From the NCBI RefSeq assembly GCF_001642475.1, contig NW_019174040.1, forward strand, positions 41,363 through 105,362: a stretch of DNA of 64,000 nt, written 5' to 3'. Positions 30,412-40,836 of this stretch are shown here, in pieces. Origin of the DNA: Fonsecaea monophora. Lineage: Eukaryota > Ascomycota > Eurotiomycetes > Chaetothyriales > Herpotrichiellaceae. The position numbers were made by a program, and so were the translations under genes. Within the stretch, counting starts at the first letter, position 1; each line of letters begins with the position of its first letter. The notes under the pieces are model-generated. The model was not told where the DNA came from. It worked only from the letters and a program-made list of their open reading frames with translations, and ran no database searches.

Positions 30412-33344
30412 ATGGGTCCATTCAAATGGTTCCTCTTCGTCTACGTCCTCGGTGGTCTCACATTCGTGCCGCTCCTGATCGCCCTCGTCCTCCTCTATGC
30501 CTACTACACGCTCCCTCCGCCGGAAGTGAAGACGGAGAAGCCGAGATCCAGCGACGATCCTGCACAACTACTCCGCCCCGAAGATGACAAGATTGCATTC
30601 AAGACGGGGACCGACGACCTGGCCGAGCAGTTCCACCGCAAACACGACTCTGACGTTGCCGCCGGCTACTTCGCCGTCTGCAGAGAATATGTGCCGGGCG
30701 GTGTCCCTGGCAAACCGCCGGACAAGCTGACCCCTGCGGGCGACGTGGCCGTCCAGGAGTCGCCCAGCGTCTACCAGAGCATGTACCGCAGCATATTCGA
30801 CCGGTCGCAGAAACCGACCATAGAACCCAACAAAGACGGTGCGGGGAAGAACGTCAGAAAAACAAATAATGTCTTCTATGTGGTCTTGAGGTGGGTTACA
30901 AATGCAGGAGCCGCCTGTCTGGAGGATGGAGCCTGACTGATCAAGCTAGGCACGGACATCTGATGCTTTACGATGATATACAGCAGTTGGAGGTCCGCTA
31001 TGTCATCTCCCTCGATTACCACGACGTCGATGTCTACGCGGGCGGGGAGGAAATCCCAGAGGGGGAACTGTGGATCAAGCGAAATGCCATCAGATTGAGG
31101 AGGAAAAAGACCCAAGTAGGAGACAAAGCAACTTCGCTACCGTTCTTTCTTTTTGGGCAGAGCCAGTCAGACAAAGAAGATTTCTACGATGCCATTCTCA
31201 AGAACCAAGAGAAAAGCAGCACCGAAGAACCACCCGGCCCGCAACTGTTCGATGTCGAGCATATTGTGTTACTGGTACAGAAACTACACTCGTCAGAGGA
31301 GCATTTGCAGACAAGATGGCTCAATGCCATGATCGGCCGCGTGTTCCTGGCCATGTACAAGACCCCAGAGCTGGAAGGGTTCATCCGAGAGAAGCTCACC
31401 AAGAAGATTTCGAGGGTGAGAAAGCCCACTTTCATCACCAAGCTGGGTTTGCGGAAAATTGACCTGGGCACCGGCGCGCCCTTCTTCAAAAATCCGAGAC
31501 TGAAAGACTTGACGGTGGATGGTGATTGCACTGTCGAGGCCGACGTCGATTATACAGGAAGGCTTAGGATCGAAATCGCGGCTACCGCGCGCATTGATCT
31601 GGGTACTCGCTTCAAAGCCCGCGAAGTCGACATGGTCCTAGCAGTGACGTGCAAAACATTGCAGGGCCATCTCTTGGTCAGGTGTAAACCGCCTCCCAGT
31701 AACCGATTCTGGTTCACATTCGAGAAGATGCCCCACCTGGAACTCGATATCGAACCCATTGTCAGCACCCGGCAAATCACATACACTTTCATTCTGAGGG
31801 CGATCGAAAGCAGGATCCGAGAGGTGGTAGCGGAGAGCATTGTACATCCATTCTGGGACGACGTACCGTTCTTCGACACGAGACATCAGAAATATCGCGG
31901 TGGCATCTGGAAGACGGAGCCCACATCTACGACTACCACCGAGATCCCAGACGAGGAACCTGAGGATGTGATTGAGACTGGTGGCTCTGGAACGGACACA
32001 CCGGCAGAGCTATCGAAGGACGATAGGGTCATGAGTATGCCGGTTTTAGTTGAGACCAACGGCATGGGCAAGAACAATTCCGCGAAGAAATCTATGGCTT
32101 CCTTGAACGACCTGTTTGGTAAGAAAAAGTCGGAAACAACGGAAAAGGCCGACTCAACGACACCCAGATTGATGCGATCAACATCGTTTGCCAGCGCCGC
32201 AGATCCCACCATCACTACGAACCATGTCGATGCGAACACACCCTCTCGTGGTGTAGATCAGCCGACGCACAGAGAAAGCGTTGCCACAATTCTGAAAGAT
32301 CTATCTTCCAGGTCAGTTTCCGGAAACGGGTCAGAACTGGGTTCTCCAGCGGCATCCCCTTCTGTAGAGTCTGCGATGGCGGCAGCGTTGAAGGGGCGGT
32401 CGTCAAGCAACGCTTCAGGCGTGTCGGAGGACGAGGACCACAACGGTCCAAGACCATCTTCCCTGCCCAGGGCCCTGACAAATGCAAGCCGGTCCTCAAC
32501 CCAAACAATCGATTCTGTTGATCAAAAGGACAGCAGGCCTGCCTCAGCGCAGGAGAAAAACAAGCCCCTGAAGAGCTTCGCACTCGGTGCGAGATCTTTG
32601 ACTGCTGCGGATAGGAAACAAGCATTGGCATCTGTTAATGCTGCTGCTGCCGCGGCGCAGAAATGGGGCTGGGGCGTGCTCGCAAGAAATCGACAACGAG
32701 ACGCCCAACAAGCGGCAATGCAGGGAACTTCAGGTGGGGGGGGATCGGGGAGTCCCCCTACTCCGCGAGAGCCAATGGGGCGTGGAAGGCCCCTTCCACC
32801 TCCTGGAGTTCCACTGCCTCCCCCTGAGAAAATCCGGCCAAACTCATTCCTGGCACCGAAGCGGAAAGCGGTGCCACCTCCATTGCTACCGAAGCGCCCC
32901 GAGACAGATGGATCCCACGAGTCGACATCGGCCAAGTCGTCACCAAAGCCACCTCTTCCGGAAAGGCGCAAGAGAACGAGCTCTGCGCAGCCCGAGGATG
33001 GTGGAGAGGATGAAGTGTTTGTGGTTGAAGCTCCGATGGAATCGCCCACGAGCACAGCTCATGATGAACATCATGACGACTTTTTCGGTCATGGTGAGCC
33101 GGCATCGCCGGCCAAGGAGTCATCTCAACCCTCCCTGCCAGACAACGGCAGCGAGAACGACGAGCCAGCAGCACCTTCAATCACAGAATCCCTCAACATG
33201 GCCCCCTCCGAGCTGGAGAGTGAAACCGAGGATGTGCAGGAACGGATACGCCCCCCGTTACCTTCCCGGGGGAGTACGACTCCCGAACATCTTTTGCAGG
33301 ATGAAGATGAGATGCATAGGCAAGAGATAGGCATGTATACATAA
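30412..33344 (+). CDS. NVJ2: SMP-domain lipid-transfer protein, NVJ2-like
   Basis: ER-anchored protein of membrane contact sites that moves lipids (yeast Nvj2, animal TEX2 family). Exons 30412-30890 and 30950-33344; 957 residues. One N-terminal membrane segment (~6-32, VYVLGGLTFVPLLIALVLLY) is followed by a PH-like stretch around 70-250 (FYVVLRHGHLMLYDDIQQLE). The SMP domain spans about 265-465: RWLNAMIGRVFLAMY at its start, then LKDLTVDGDCTVEADVDYTG, and VHPFWDDVPFFDT at its end. From ~470 on the chain is disordered, rich in Ser, Pro, Asp and Glu, with proline stretches (RPLPPPGVPLPPPEK) that could bind SH3 domains. Domain order and length match the filamentous-fungal proteins. Confidence 0.92.
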
Positions 33345-33744
33345 CGAAGGGGGGTGGCCCAGCGAGATAGCCAGGCTGCTTAGATATAATTGAAGTCCAG
33401 CATTATTGCTTTGGGCATAGAATACGATACCCGATGATAAGCGGCACCATGGCTTGACTTTGCCTTATTAGTTGGTATCAAGCTTGTTGGAACTGAGATA
33501 CGATTTTCTTCATTGAGCAGGGAGGTGTTGGCCAATTCTTGGGTATCTGGCATACTACGGCTGCTGTGAGATGTGTTTCCTAGTTCGGCAGCTCTGCCGA
33601 GCTTCAACACCGCAAGGCTGCACATCTTGACGCGGCTCCCTCAATGACCATACTTGGTAGTCACGGCTCTCATATTCTCCACCTTTTCCTGCTCTTGAAT
33701 TCTTTCTTCAGCTCTTCGCACTTCCTCACCTGTTATCTGCCGCG
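33345..33744. other. Intergenic region upstream of PRE4
   Basis: 400 bases between two plus-strand genes, with a pyrimidine-rich stretch close to the PRE4 start. I see no PACE-like element that I would vouch for. Confidence 0.45.
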
Positions 33745-34643
33745 ATGAATCACTATCCTCAGGCATGGGGTCGAGTTCGTACTACCCTTTTTGCAGGCAA
33801 CCGCAACAAAGCTAACCTTCAACAGCCCAGAGATGATGTATACGGTCCCTACGATTCCTCACACCTCCAGACCTCGATGCCTCAGACGCATACGCAATCT
33901 CCCGCAGTAACAGGAACGTCGGTACTGGGAGTCAAATTCAAGGACGGCGTTGTGGTGGCAGCAGATAATCTCGGTATGTTTACCACAGCTGCAGCGCATT
34001 CACCGTAGATAGGGCTAACACATTCTTGTCAGCTTCCTACGGCTCCCTCGCGAGGTTCACAGATGTTAAACGTCTGCGAACGTTCCCTCCGAATACTGTG
34101 GTCGGCTTCGGTGGCGACGTCTCAGACATGCAGTATCTCGACCGGCTATTGCAGTCGCTGGACATTCGAGAAAACTACCTCTCGGCCACCGGGCACACGC
34201 TGAACGCACGAAATCTTCACATTTACCTTTCCAAGGTCATGTACAAGAGGAGAAGCGAGTTTGATCCGTTATGGAACATGATGCTTGTTGCGGGGTTGGA
34301 TGAAGATGAGAAGCCGTTCTTGGCCAGCGCGGATTTGCTGGGTACAACCTTCTCGGCTCCAACGCTGGCGACCGGGTTTGGCGCGCATCTGGCACTGCCT
34401 TTGTTACGAAAACTAATGCCACACGATGAAGAGAGCGTCAAGGATGTGACCAAGGAGATGGCCATTGACGCGGTCAAGGAGTGCATGAAAGTACTGTTCT
34501 ACCGCGACGCCAGGAGCTTGGACAAGTACAGCATTGCAGTGGTTACCAAAGAGGGCGTCGAGCTCAAGGAGGATGAGAAGCTAGAGAATCAAAGCTGGGC
34601 GTTTGCCGATCAGATTCGAGGATATGGTACGCAAGTCAATTAG
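33745..34643 (+). CDS. PRE4: 20S proteasome subunit beta-7
   Basis: Non-catalytic beta subunit of the 20S core, needed for full assembly. Exons 33745-33973 and 34033-34643; 279 residues. A propeptide of ~49 residues precedes the conserved mature start TQSPAVTGTSVLGVKF; Thr50-Gln51 matches yeast Pre4, which lacks activity. The subunit signature follows: AADNLASYGSLARF (formed across the splice junction), FGGDVSDMQYLDRL, PLWNMMLVAGLD and TGFGAHLALPLLRKL. The length and the single intron after ~76 codons are ordinary. Confidence 0.95.
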
Positions 34644-35255
34644 GGGGAGGTAATGCATACAAGCATGGCCGGTGCACGGCGTTCAGTTTAGGACGGAGCA
34701 CTCCAAATGCAGGGCAATTACACACGGTGGGCCATGAATATTCCCAAGAGAAATAAAATCCCTCTTACGGACACGGACCTGGACACAAGAGTCATCTTTT
34801 CCCTGACAAGAGCGTAGAAGTGTCCAACATCGCTAAGGTTGGCCTGTGGGAGCCACAACGAGGCAAACACGAAGGTCTGGAACACGAGACAAGATGATTA
34901 TGATTGGCCAGCCTTGCACTCTCTTGGCGCTGGTGAGTCAAAGACGGAGTTTGTGGTGCCTGTGACGTGCCGATGCCAGAAATTTGGAGAAGTGGAAGTT
35001 CGACTTGCCAGAAAAAGTTGAAGAGGCGTTGATGCTGCCAGCCGCAAGCTGCGCACATAACTACCAGGTACATACATAGGTGATTTATTCGCAATACCTG
35101 CTTGTAATTGTACATTTTCCTGTTTGCGTGGATCTTCTTTGTTTCCAACCCCTATCTCTACCTCTCGTTAAATACTCGCATTCGCTTCCGTGCTCCATCC
35201 TGAAGCCTTGTCTACATTACGGCATCTCCAACACTCTCAATTCAGTGCCACCACC
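34644..35255. other. Intergenic region, PRE4 to NFX1-like gene
   Basis: 612 bases with the PRE4 3' UTR and the promoter of the next gene. The frame of the next gene is open back to 35190. Nothing else recognised. Confidence 0.45.
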
Positions 35256-38200
35256 ATGGATGGTCCAGCTGTGCAGCAGACACAGACCCCGCCGAACAAC
35301 AACAGCCGTACTAATAGAGGGCAACGACATAGACGGAGAGGCGGCGGTGGTCCCAGCAGACCATCACCCTCGCAACCAGAAACCACAGTTCCCGCCGTCA
35401 GACAGAGTGCGGGCAGACCCTTCGGGGGACGCCTCACACGACTCCACGCAGAAGCACCGCCTTTCGTCCCATCCTCTCTCCCACCGCCTCCTCAATCGAG
35501 CACGCAGTCCAACGACTCAAAAGCTCGTCCTCCTCACCCTGGTAACAAGGGCACATCCACACGAACACCGCTGCGGCCACAGGGACGGAAAGGGTCGGTC
35601 GCGCGATCGACGGCGCCGGACATCGCCACCAGAATTCATGAGGACATTTCCCACAATCTCTACGAGTGTGCAATCTGCACCAACGAGATTGGTCGGTCTT
35701 CAAAAGTCTGGTCGTGTCGGACCTGTTGGACCGTGTTCCATATCGGCTGCATCAAGAGATGGTCGAAAAACGAGGGCTCGGCCGTTCCTCGCGCTGCGGG
35801 ACAAAGCGACGAGGAGACGCAGGCGGGAAAACAGTGGAGGTGTCCCGGTTGCAATCTACCAAAGGATACGTTCCCGTCCGCATACACTTGCTGGTGCGAG
35901 AAGGAAATAGACCCCAAGAATATCTCCGGTCTTCCTCCTCACTCTTGCGGGCAGACGTGTGGCCGGGAGAGGACATTCCCCAAAGCATGTCCACATCCTT
36001 GCGATCTCCTCTGTCATGCGGGACCATGTCCACCATGCACAGCTATGGGCCCCAAGCAGAGTTGCTACTGTGGCAAGCAGGAAACAGCGAGACGATGTGT
36101 CGAGACAAATTATGAGACGGGCTGGAGCTGCGGTGCCGTGTGCGGCGACATCATGCCATGTGGCGAGCACACTTGCCAAAAGCCTTGTCATCAGGGTCTC
36201 TGTGGCGCGTGTACGATTGAGATTCCCGCGCGATGCTACTGTGGAAAAGTGGAAAAGAATATATTATGCAAAGACCGTGGCGAGGAGAGGCCAAGCAGCG
36301 ACTGGATTGGCCTCTTCGATTGTGGTCAACAATGTGACAGACTTATGGACTGCGGAGTTCATCGCTGCGAAAAGTTATGTCATCCCCAAGATGCGGCAAT
36401 ACCGCATTGCCCGAAGTCAGTCGACGTCGTTACTCACTGCCCCTGTGGAAAAACGCCTCTGGCAGACCTCGAGAACGGCCTTCGAACACTCTGTACCGAT
36501 CCAATCCCTAGCTGCGAAAAGGAATGCGGGAGATCGTTATCATGTGGTCACAAATGCAAGCAGATTTGTCACTCTGGAGTATGCAGTCCCTGCACGCTCA
36601 AAATCTCCAAACCATGTCGGTGCGGTCGTAATTCGTTTGACGTCATCTGCCATGAAGCGAAGGAGGAACCACCCAAGTGCGCGCGATTGTGCAAGGCTAC
36701 TCTGAACTGTGGCCGTCACGAGTGTGGTGAACGATGTTGCACCGGAGAGCGCAAAGCATCTGAACGTCAAGCCACCAAACGAAAACTCAAGCCGTTGGGG
36801 AGTGTCACGCGGGCTTTGGATGAGAATGTCGAAGCAGAGCACATTTGCACTCGACCATGCGGACGCAAACTGAAGTGTGGAAACCACGTCTGTCAAGATC
36901 TTTGCCACCGTGGGCCATGCGGCAGCTGCAGGGAAGCCATCTTTGACGATATTTCTTGCAGCTGTGGTAGGACCATCCTTCAGGCGCCGTTGCCATGCGG
37001 CACTCGTCCACCGCCGTGTAATTTCCCGTGTAACCGGGTGAAAGATTGTGGCCACCCTCCGGTTGTGCACAATTGCCACTTGGATGAGGAGGAATGCCCC
37101 AAGTGTCCATTTCTCACCGAAAAGCAATGTCTCTGCGGCAAGAAGACTCTGAAAAACCAACCGTGCTGGAGGGCCGATGTATTGTGCGGGCTGGTCTGCG
37201 GAAAGCCGCTCAAGTGCGGCTCCCACGCCTGCCGAAAGACCTGCCACAAGCCAGGCGAATGTGAAGATGCCCATCAACAATGCCAGCAAGAGTGTGGCAA
37301 GACGAAGAAGACCTGTGGACATCCATGTGAGCAGCCCTGTCACGCTCCTGCGACGTGCAAAGAGGACAAGCCATGTCCATTCAAAGTCATGATTACATGC
37401 GACTGCCAACGCAAGAAGGAGGAGGTCAGGTGCAATGCGCGGGCAAATGTGCCTGAGCCTCCCGGTCGACAAACGTCGCTCAAGTGTGACGATGAGTGCG
37501 CCAGGTTGGAGAGAAATCGTAAACTAGCGCTGGCTCTTCATATTCCCGACGATCACACCGATGAGCACGTCCCGTACTCGACCACCACTCTCAACATGTA
37601 CCTGGAAGATGTGGCATGGGCTCACAAGCAAGAGGAGACCCTACGGCTCTTTGCGGCGGACGAGAAGGAGAAGAGATATCCCTTCCCACCCATGAAGAGC
37701 CGGCAGCGAGCCTTCATCCACAGTCTTGCCGAAGATTTTGGGTTGGATGGGGAGAGTCTGGACCCAGAGCCGCATCGACATGTTGTCTTATTCAAAACTC
37801 CCAAATTTGTCGCTGCTCCCATGAAAACCCTAGCCCAGGCAGCCAGGATCAAGCGAGCACAGTTGAATGTGTCAGCTCCTGTGCAATCGACGCCGGATCG
37901 AAAAGCAGACGAAGTTAAGCACGACTACAACGGGTTGCTGTTGACCAAGCCCCGATTTGCACTGACCGAAGACGAACTGCGGCCTCTTATCAAGAAGTCC
38001 GCCCCCAGCATGGAGTTCGATATCATCTTTCTGTCCAACGATGAAGGCGTAGCCCTTTTACCCACCCTCTCCTCTGACACTCCTGAACAGCTGGTCACTC
38101 TTCTTACCAGTCTGCAGCCCACGATTGCCGGCGAGGTAACAAAGCATGGCCTCGGTGCATCGGTTGTCCTTTGTCAATTCGACACCTCGGACCTAGAGCC

Positions 38201-38480
38201 GAAGATTCTTCAGCAACAAGGCAGACCGATTCCGTCACTTACGGACGGATGGTCTCAAGTTGCGGCGAAGAGAGCAGCGCCTGCTGTAGCGCCTCAGGTC
38301 AAGCCCGTCGGTCAACGACCAGTCTACACGGTGTTGGGCAGTCGGTTGGCCGAAGCCAAGAGGAAGAAGCAGGAGAACGAGGAGAAGCTGCGGAAGAAAG
38401 CACAGCAGCAAGAGGTCGTCGAGGATTGGGAGAAGGAGATGGAGCAAGAAGAAAATGATGTAGCGACAAAGGGGGAATAG
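35256..38480 (+). CDS. FAP1: NFX1-type zinc-finger protein, FAP1-like
   Basis: Homolog of human NFX1, fly shuttle craft and yeast Fap1 (an FKBP12 partner). 1074 residues from the ATG at 35256, one exon; a second in-frame ATG at 35190 is possible. Regions in order: disordered Arg/Pro-rich N-terminus (1-125), RING/PHD-like Cys-His domain (~130-215, YECAICTNEIG...RCPGC), then about eight NFX1 fingers (~225-740) with the repeat pattern CG-H-C...C-H-GPC-C (for example HPCDLLCHAGPCPPC). An R3H-like nucleic-acid-binding domain lies near 800-860 (FIHSLAEDFGLDGESLD). The C-terminus is charged and coiled (EAKRKKQENEEKLRKKAQQQ-type). In this family the RING part acts as an E3 ligase and the R3H part binds nucleic acid. 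Confidence 0.94.
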   Translation: MDGPAVQQTQTPPNNNSRTNRGQRHRRRGGGGPSRPSPSQPETTVPAVRQSAGRPFGGRLTRLHAEAPPFVPSSLPPPPQSSTQSNDSKARPPHPGNKGTSTRTPLRPQGRKGSVARSTAPDIATRIHEDISHNLYECAICTNEIGRSSKVWSCRTCWTVFHIGCIKRWSKNEGSAVPRAAGQSDEETQAGKQWRCPGCNLPKDTFPSAYTCWCEKEIDPKNISGLPPHSCGQTCGRERTFPKACPHPCDLLCHAGPCPPCTAMGPKQSCYCGKQETARRCVETNYETGWSCGAVCGDIMPCGEHTCQKPCHQGLCGACTIEIPARCYCGKVEKNILCKDRGEERPSSDWIGLFDCGQQCDRLMDCGVHRCEKLCHPQDAAIPHCPKSVDVVTHCPCGKTPLADLENGLRTLCTDPIPSCEKECGRSLSCGHKCKQICHSGVCSPCTLKISKPCRCGRNSFDVICHEAKEEPPKCARLCKATLNCGRHECGERCCTGERKASERQATKRKLKPLGSVTRALDENVEAEHICTRPCGRKLKCGNHVCQDLCHRGPCGSCREAIFDDISCSCGRTILQAPLPCGTRPPPCNFPCNRVKDCGHPPVVHNCHLDEEECPKCPFLTEKQCLCGKKTLKNQPCWRADVLCGLVCGKPLKCGSHACRKTCHKPGECEDAHQQCQQECGKTKKTCGHPCEQPCHAPATCKEDKPCPFKVMITCDCQRKKEEVRCNARANVPEPPGRQTSLKCDDECARLERNRKLALALHIPDDHTDEHVPYSTTTLNMYLEDVAWAHKQEETLRLFAADEKEKRYPFPPMKSRQRAFIHSLAEDFGLDGESLDPEPHRHVVLFKTPKFVAAPMKTLAQAARIKRAQLNVSAPVQSTPDRKADEVKHDYNGLLLTKPRFALTEDELRPLIKKSAPSMEFDIIFLSNDEGVALLPTLSSDTPEQLVTLLTSLQPTIAGEVTKHGLGASVVLCQFDTSDLEPKILQQQGRPIPSLTDGWSQVAAKRAAPAVAPQVKPVGQRPVYTVLGSRLAEAKRKKQENEEKLRKKAQQQEVVEDWEKEMEQEENDVATKGE

Positions 38481-39158
38481 TCAGGATGGGACCCAACGCC
38501 AGTGGGAGTTAGTGCAGTTGAGATGCATGACATGGTGGTCCATTGAGCTGTGGCTTGCAGCATTTTCAGCTTGCAATGTCCTGCGGACTAAGTAGAATGC
38601 AGGTCTAGGAGGAACTGGTGGCTGTGGCTGTGCAAAGTAGCGCTTCCAAAACAAAGTCGATGCCCAGCTGGAACGATTCCGATTAAGTTAATCCGATCCG
38701 GCTGTGGCTGACGTCATTGACTGCGACCACCCAATGCCCCTCCCCCTGTGGCTGCTTTTCTCACTTCCTCCTTACCAAAAGTCACCACTGCCTGCATCTT
38801 GGTACCAAGAAACATGTCGGTGTGGCTTTCCCTTCTGTCTCTCCACTGATCGTCCAACCTTGAGTTACTGGCCTCTGCCATTTAGATGCTCGTGTCGCAG
38901 TTCCACACCATCTCTACTCGTACAGCTCCCTTGCCCTGCTCAACCAAGCCGCTTGGCTGCATTCTGTGACCTGTATCCTTCAGCTCACTTGGTGACGCTC
39001 GTTTGACCCACCAAGAAGCCATAAACCTCTATATTTCTCTTTCTCTCCAACCTTTTTCCTTCTTCATCTCCCGTTGTGCAAACCTGACACTCGCATCTCC
39101 AGACCATTTTACTCATCTCTAGATCGATTCCAACCTCGCCATTCCCATTCTTGCAACC
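38481..39158. promoter_or_regulatory. Intergenic region with CT-rich leader
   Basis: 678 bases. A strong pyrimidine-rich run at about 39030-39070 (TTTCTCTTTCTCTCCAACC) lies ~100 bases before the next start codon. Such CT boxes mark well-expressed fungal genes. Confidence 0.5.
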
Positions 39159-39669
39159 ATGGATCAACTCAAGGGTGCGCTTAGCAGCTTCGCCGGCGGC
39201 AACAATGAGCAACAGCAGAAAGAGGGTGGCAGTCAGCAAAAGGCCTCTGGGAGTGGCAGCGGCAGTGGCAGTGGTAACTTCCTAGGCGGGCTGGGTGACA
39301 AGCTCAATTCCGCGGCTGGCGGTGGAAAGGAGAGCGAGAAGAATGAGGATTACCTCGACAAAGGTGAGGCATTATTTCACGAACCCCTTGTTGGTAATGG
39401 GGGTTATACTAACCAAACCATTTGACGGGTAGGAGTCGACTTTGTTCAGGAGAAGTTCCTCGGGCAAGGACCTCAAGACAACGAGTCTGCCATTGAGCAA
39501 GCCAAAGACGAGCAGATCAGTGACTTTATTCGGAATCAATGTCAGTGCCCACTTCTCATTACCTGCCTGCGACCTGACATGTCGGTGAACTAACAACGAG
39601 ACTCTCACCGCAGACAAATCGGCCACTGGCAAGGACTTTCCCGTCAAGGACAAAGAGACCAAGTTCTGA
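39159..39669 (+). CDS. Small glycine-rich hydrophilic protein, stress-type
   Basis: Exons 39159-39363, 39433-39540, 39614-39669; 122 residues. The N-terminal half is a Gly/Ser/Gln linker with a GSGSGSGSG run. The C-terminal half has the conserved-looking segment EDYLDKGVDFVQEKFLG followed by NESAIEQAKDEQISDFIRNQ and ends in a Lys-rich tail. There is no signal peptide or membrane segment. Short proteins of this build are common in filamentous fungi and often induced by stress, but the role is unknown. The first intron has a textbook TACTAACC branch site. The CT-rich leader suggests high expression. Confidence 0.82.
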
Positions 39670-40836
39670 ATAACTACAAGCCATGGCATGGCGATCCTGT
39701 GCTCATGATTGAGTAACGACAGTCGGGGACAATGGAGGGCGTTAGAAGACAGGTGCAGACACTAGGAAGCCTGAAGGTCAGGCCTAAGAATATGGCGCTC
39801 GTTAGCACGACACTCACGGCGGAGCCATGTCACATTACAAACATGGCTTTACCCTTGACGATACAGGGAACCATCAGGGTTCGTGACCAAGGATAGATAT
39901 CCCTTACGGGCATATACCCAATCAATCAATCACTCAATTAGTCATAGCGACTATTTATGTCCACATTCACGCGATACCCGTACTCGACCAGATCATACGT
40001 CGTTGTGATACGTCGTTCGCAGAGATGCATTCTGTTCCTGAGAGAATGCGATTGAGCGTGGTCAGAGTCTAGAAATGTTTTTGATCAGTCCAATCAATAC
40101 ATGTACGTTAGCGATGGCGTTAGTGCGTGAGTAAGGAAACCCCCCCGATAGATATTTGATATTTCGTGGTGGACACTGACGGGGTGACTCAGTGACTGGA
40201 TGGATCGACAGAGATACCAGTACTCGGTACATAATCTTTTTCACAGTTGTTCACAGTTGAAATGTTTGGTTGGGGCCCATCATGACCCTCCCACCTACCG
40301 CTGGCCAACATGATGATGTACTTGTACCGAGTAGATAAATACCCGTCGTTTTCGTTTTCTAACCGTCCATTCTCCACGGAGTCGGAAAAGATCCGGATAA
40401 GAACACACACACAAAAAAAGGAGTAGAACAAAAAACCCCGGGGGAAAAGAAAAAAAGAGCAAATGGTCACTACGAGGGTCGATACCTAGTGGTCATGGGG
40501 AGGAGAAGGAAGAGGAGGAGGAGGAGGATCTTTTGGGATACGTATACATATATATACGTGTACCTTCTATAGATGGAGACGGGAAGCAGTGGGCAATGCA
40601 TACTTGGTCAGTATACTTGGTCTGTATGGTCAGCCAAAAAAGTCCAACAGCGCCGAGCGGATTCGGGAGGGGAGATTACGAGGCACATGTCTAGGTAGGT
40701 AGGTAATATCGACCCGTGTACATGTATTCAACGCACATCGCTCTCAAGAGAGAGGGTCATCTCCCTTTTCGACATGCGTGCATTTCTTTATTATTGAAAT
40801 GAAATATTTCAACGAGATATATATATAAAAGAGTCA
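39670..40836. other. Repeat-dotted convergent intergenic region
   Basis: 1.17 kb between two convergent genes. It contains short simple repeats: (CAAT)n near 39921-39940, a GAG-rich run near 40501-40530, TATA-rich runs near 40546-40560 and 40818-40828, and (GTAG)n near 40691-40706. No gene recognised. Confidence 0.55.

Noticed and set aside
36540..37472. A 310-codon minus-strand frame within the NFX1-like gene
   Set aside because: It is antisense to the Cys-rich repeats; regular Cys/His codons suppress stops on the other strand.
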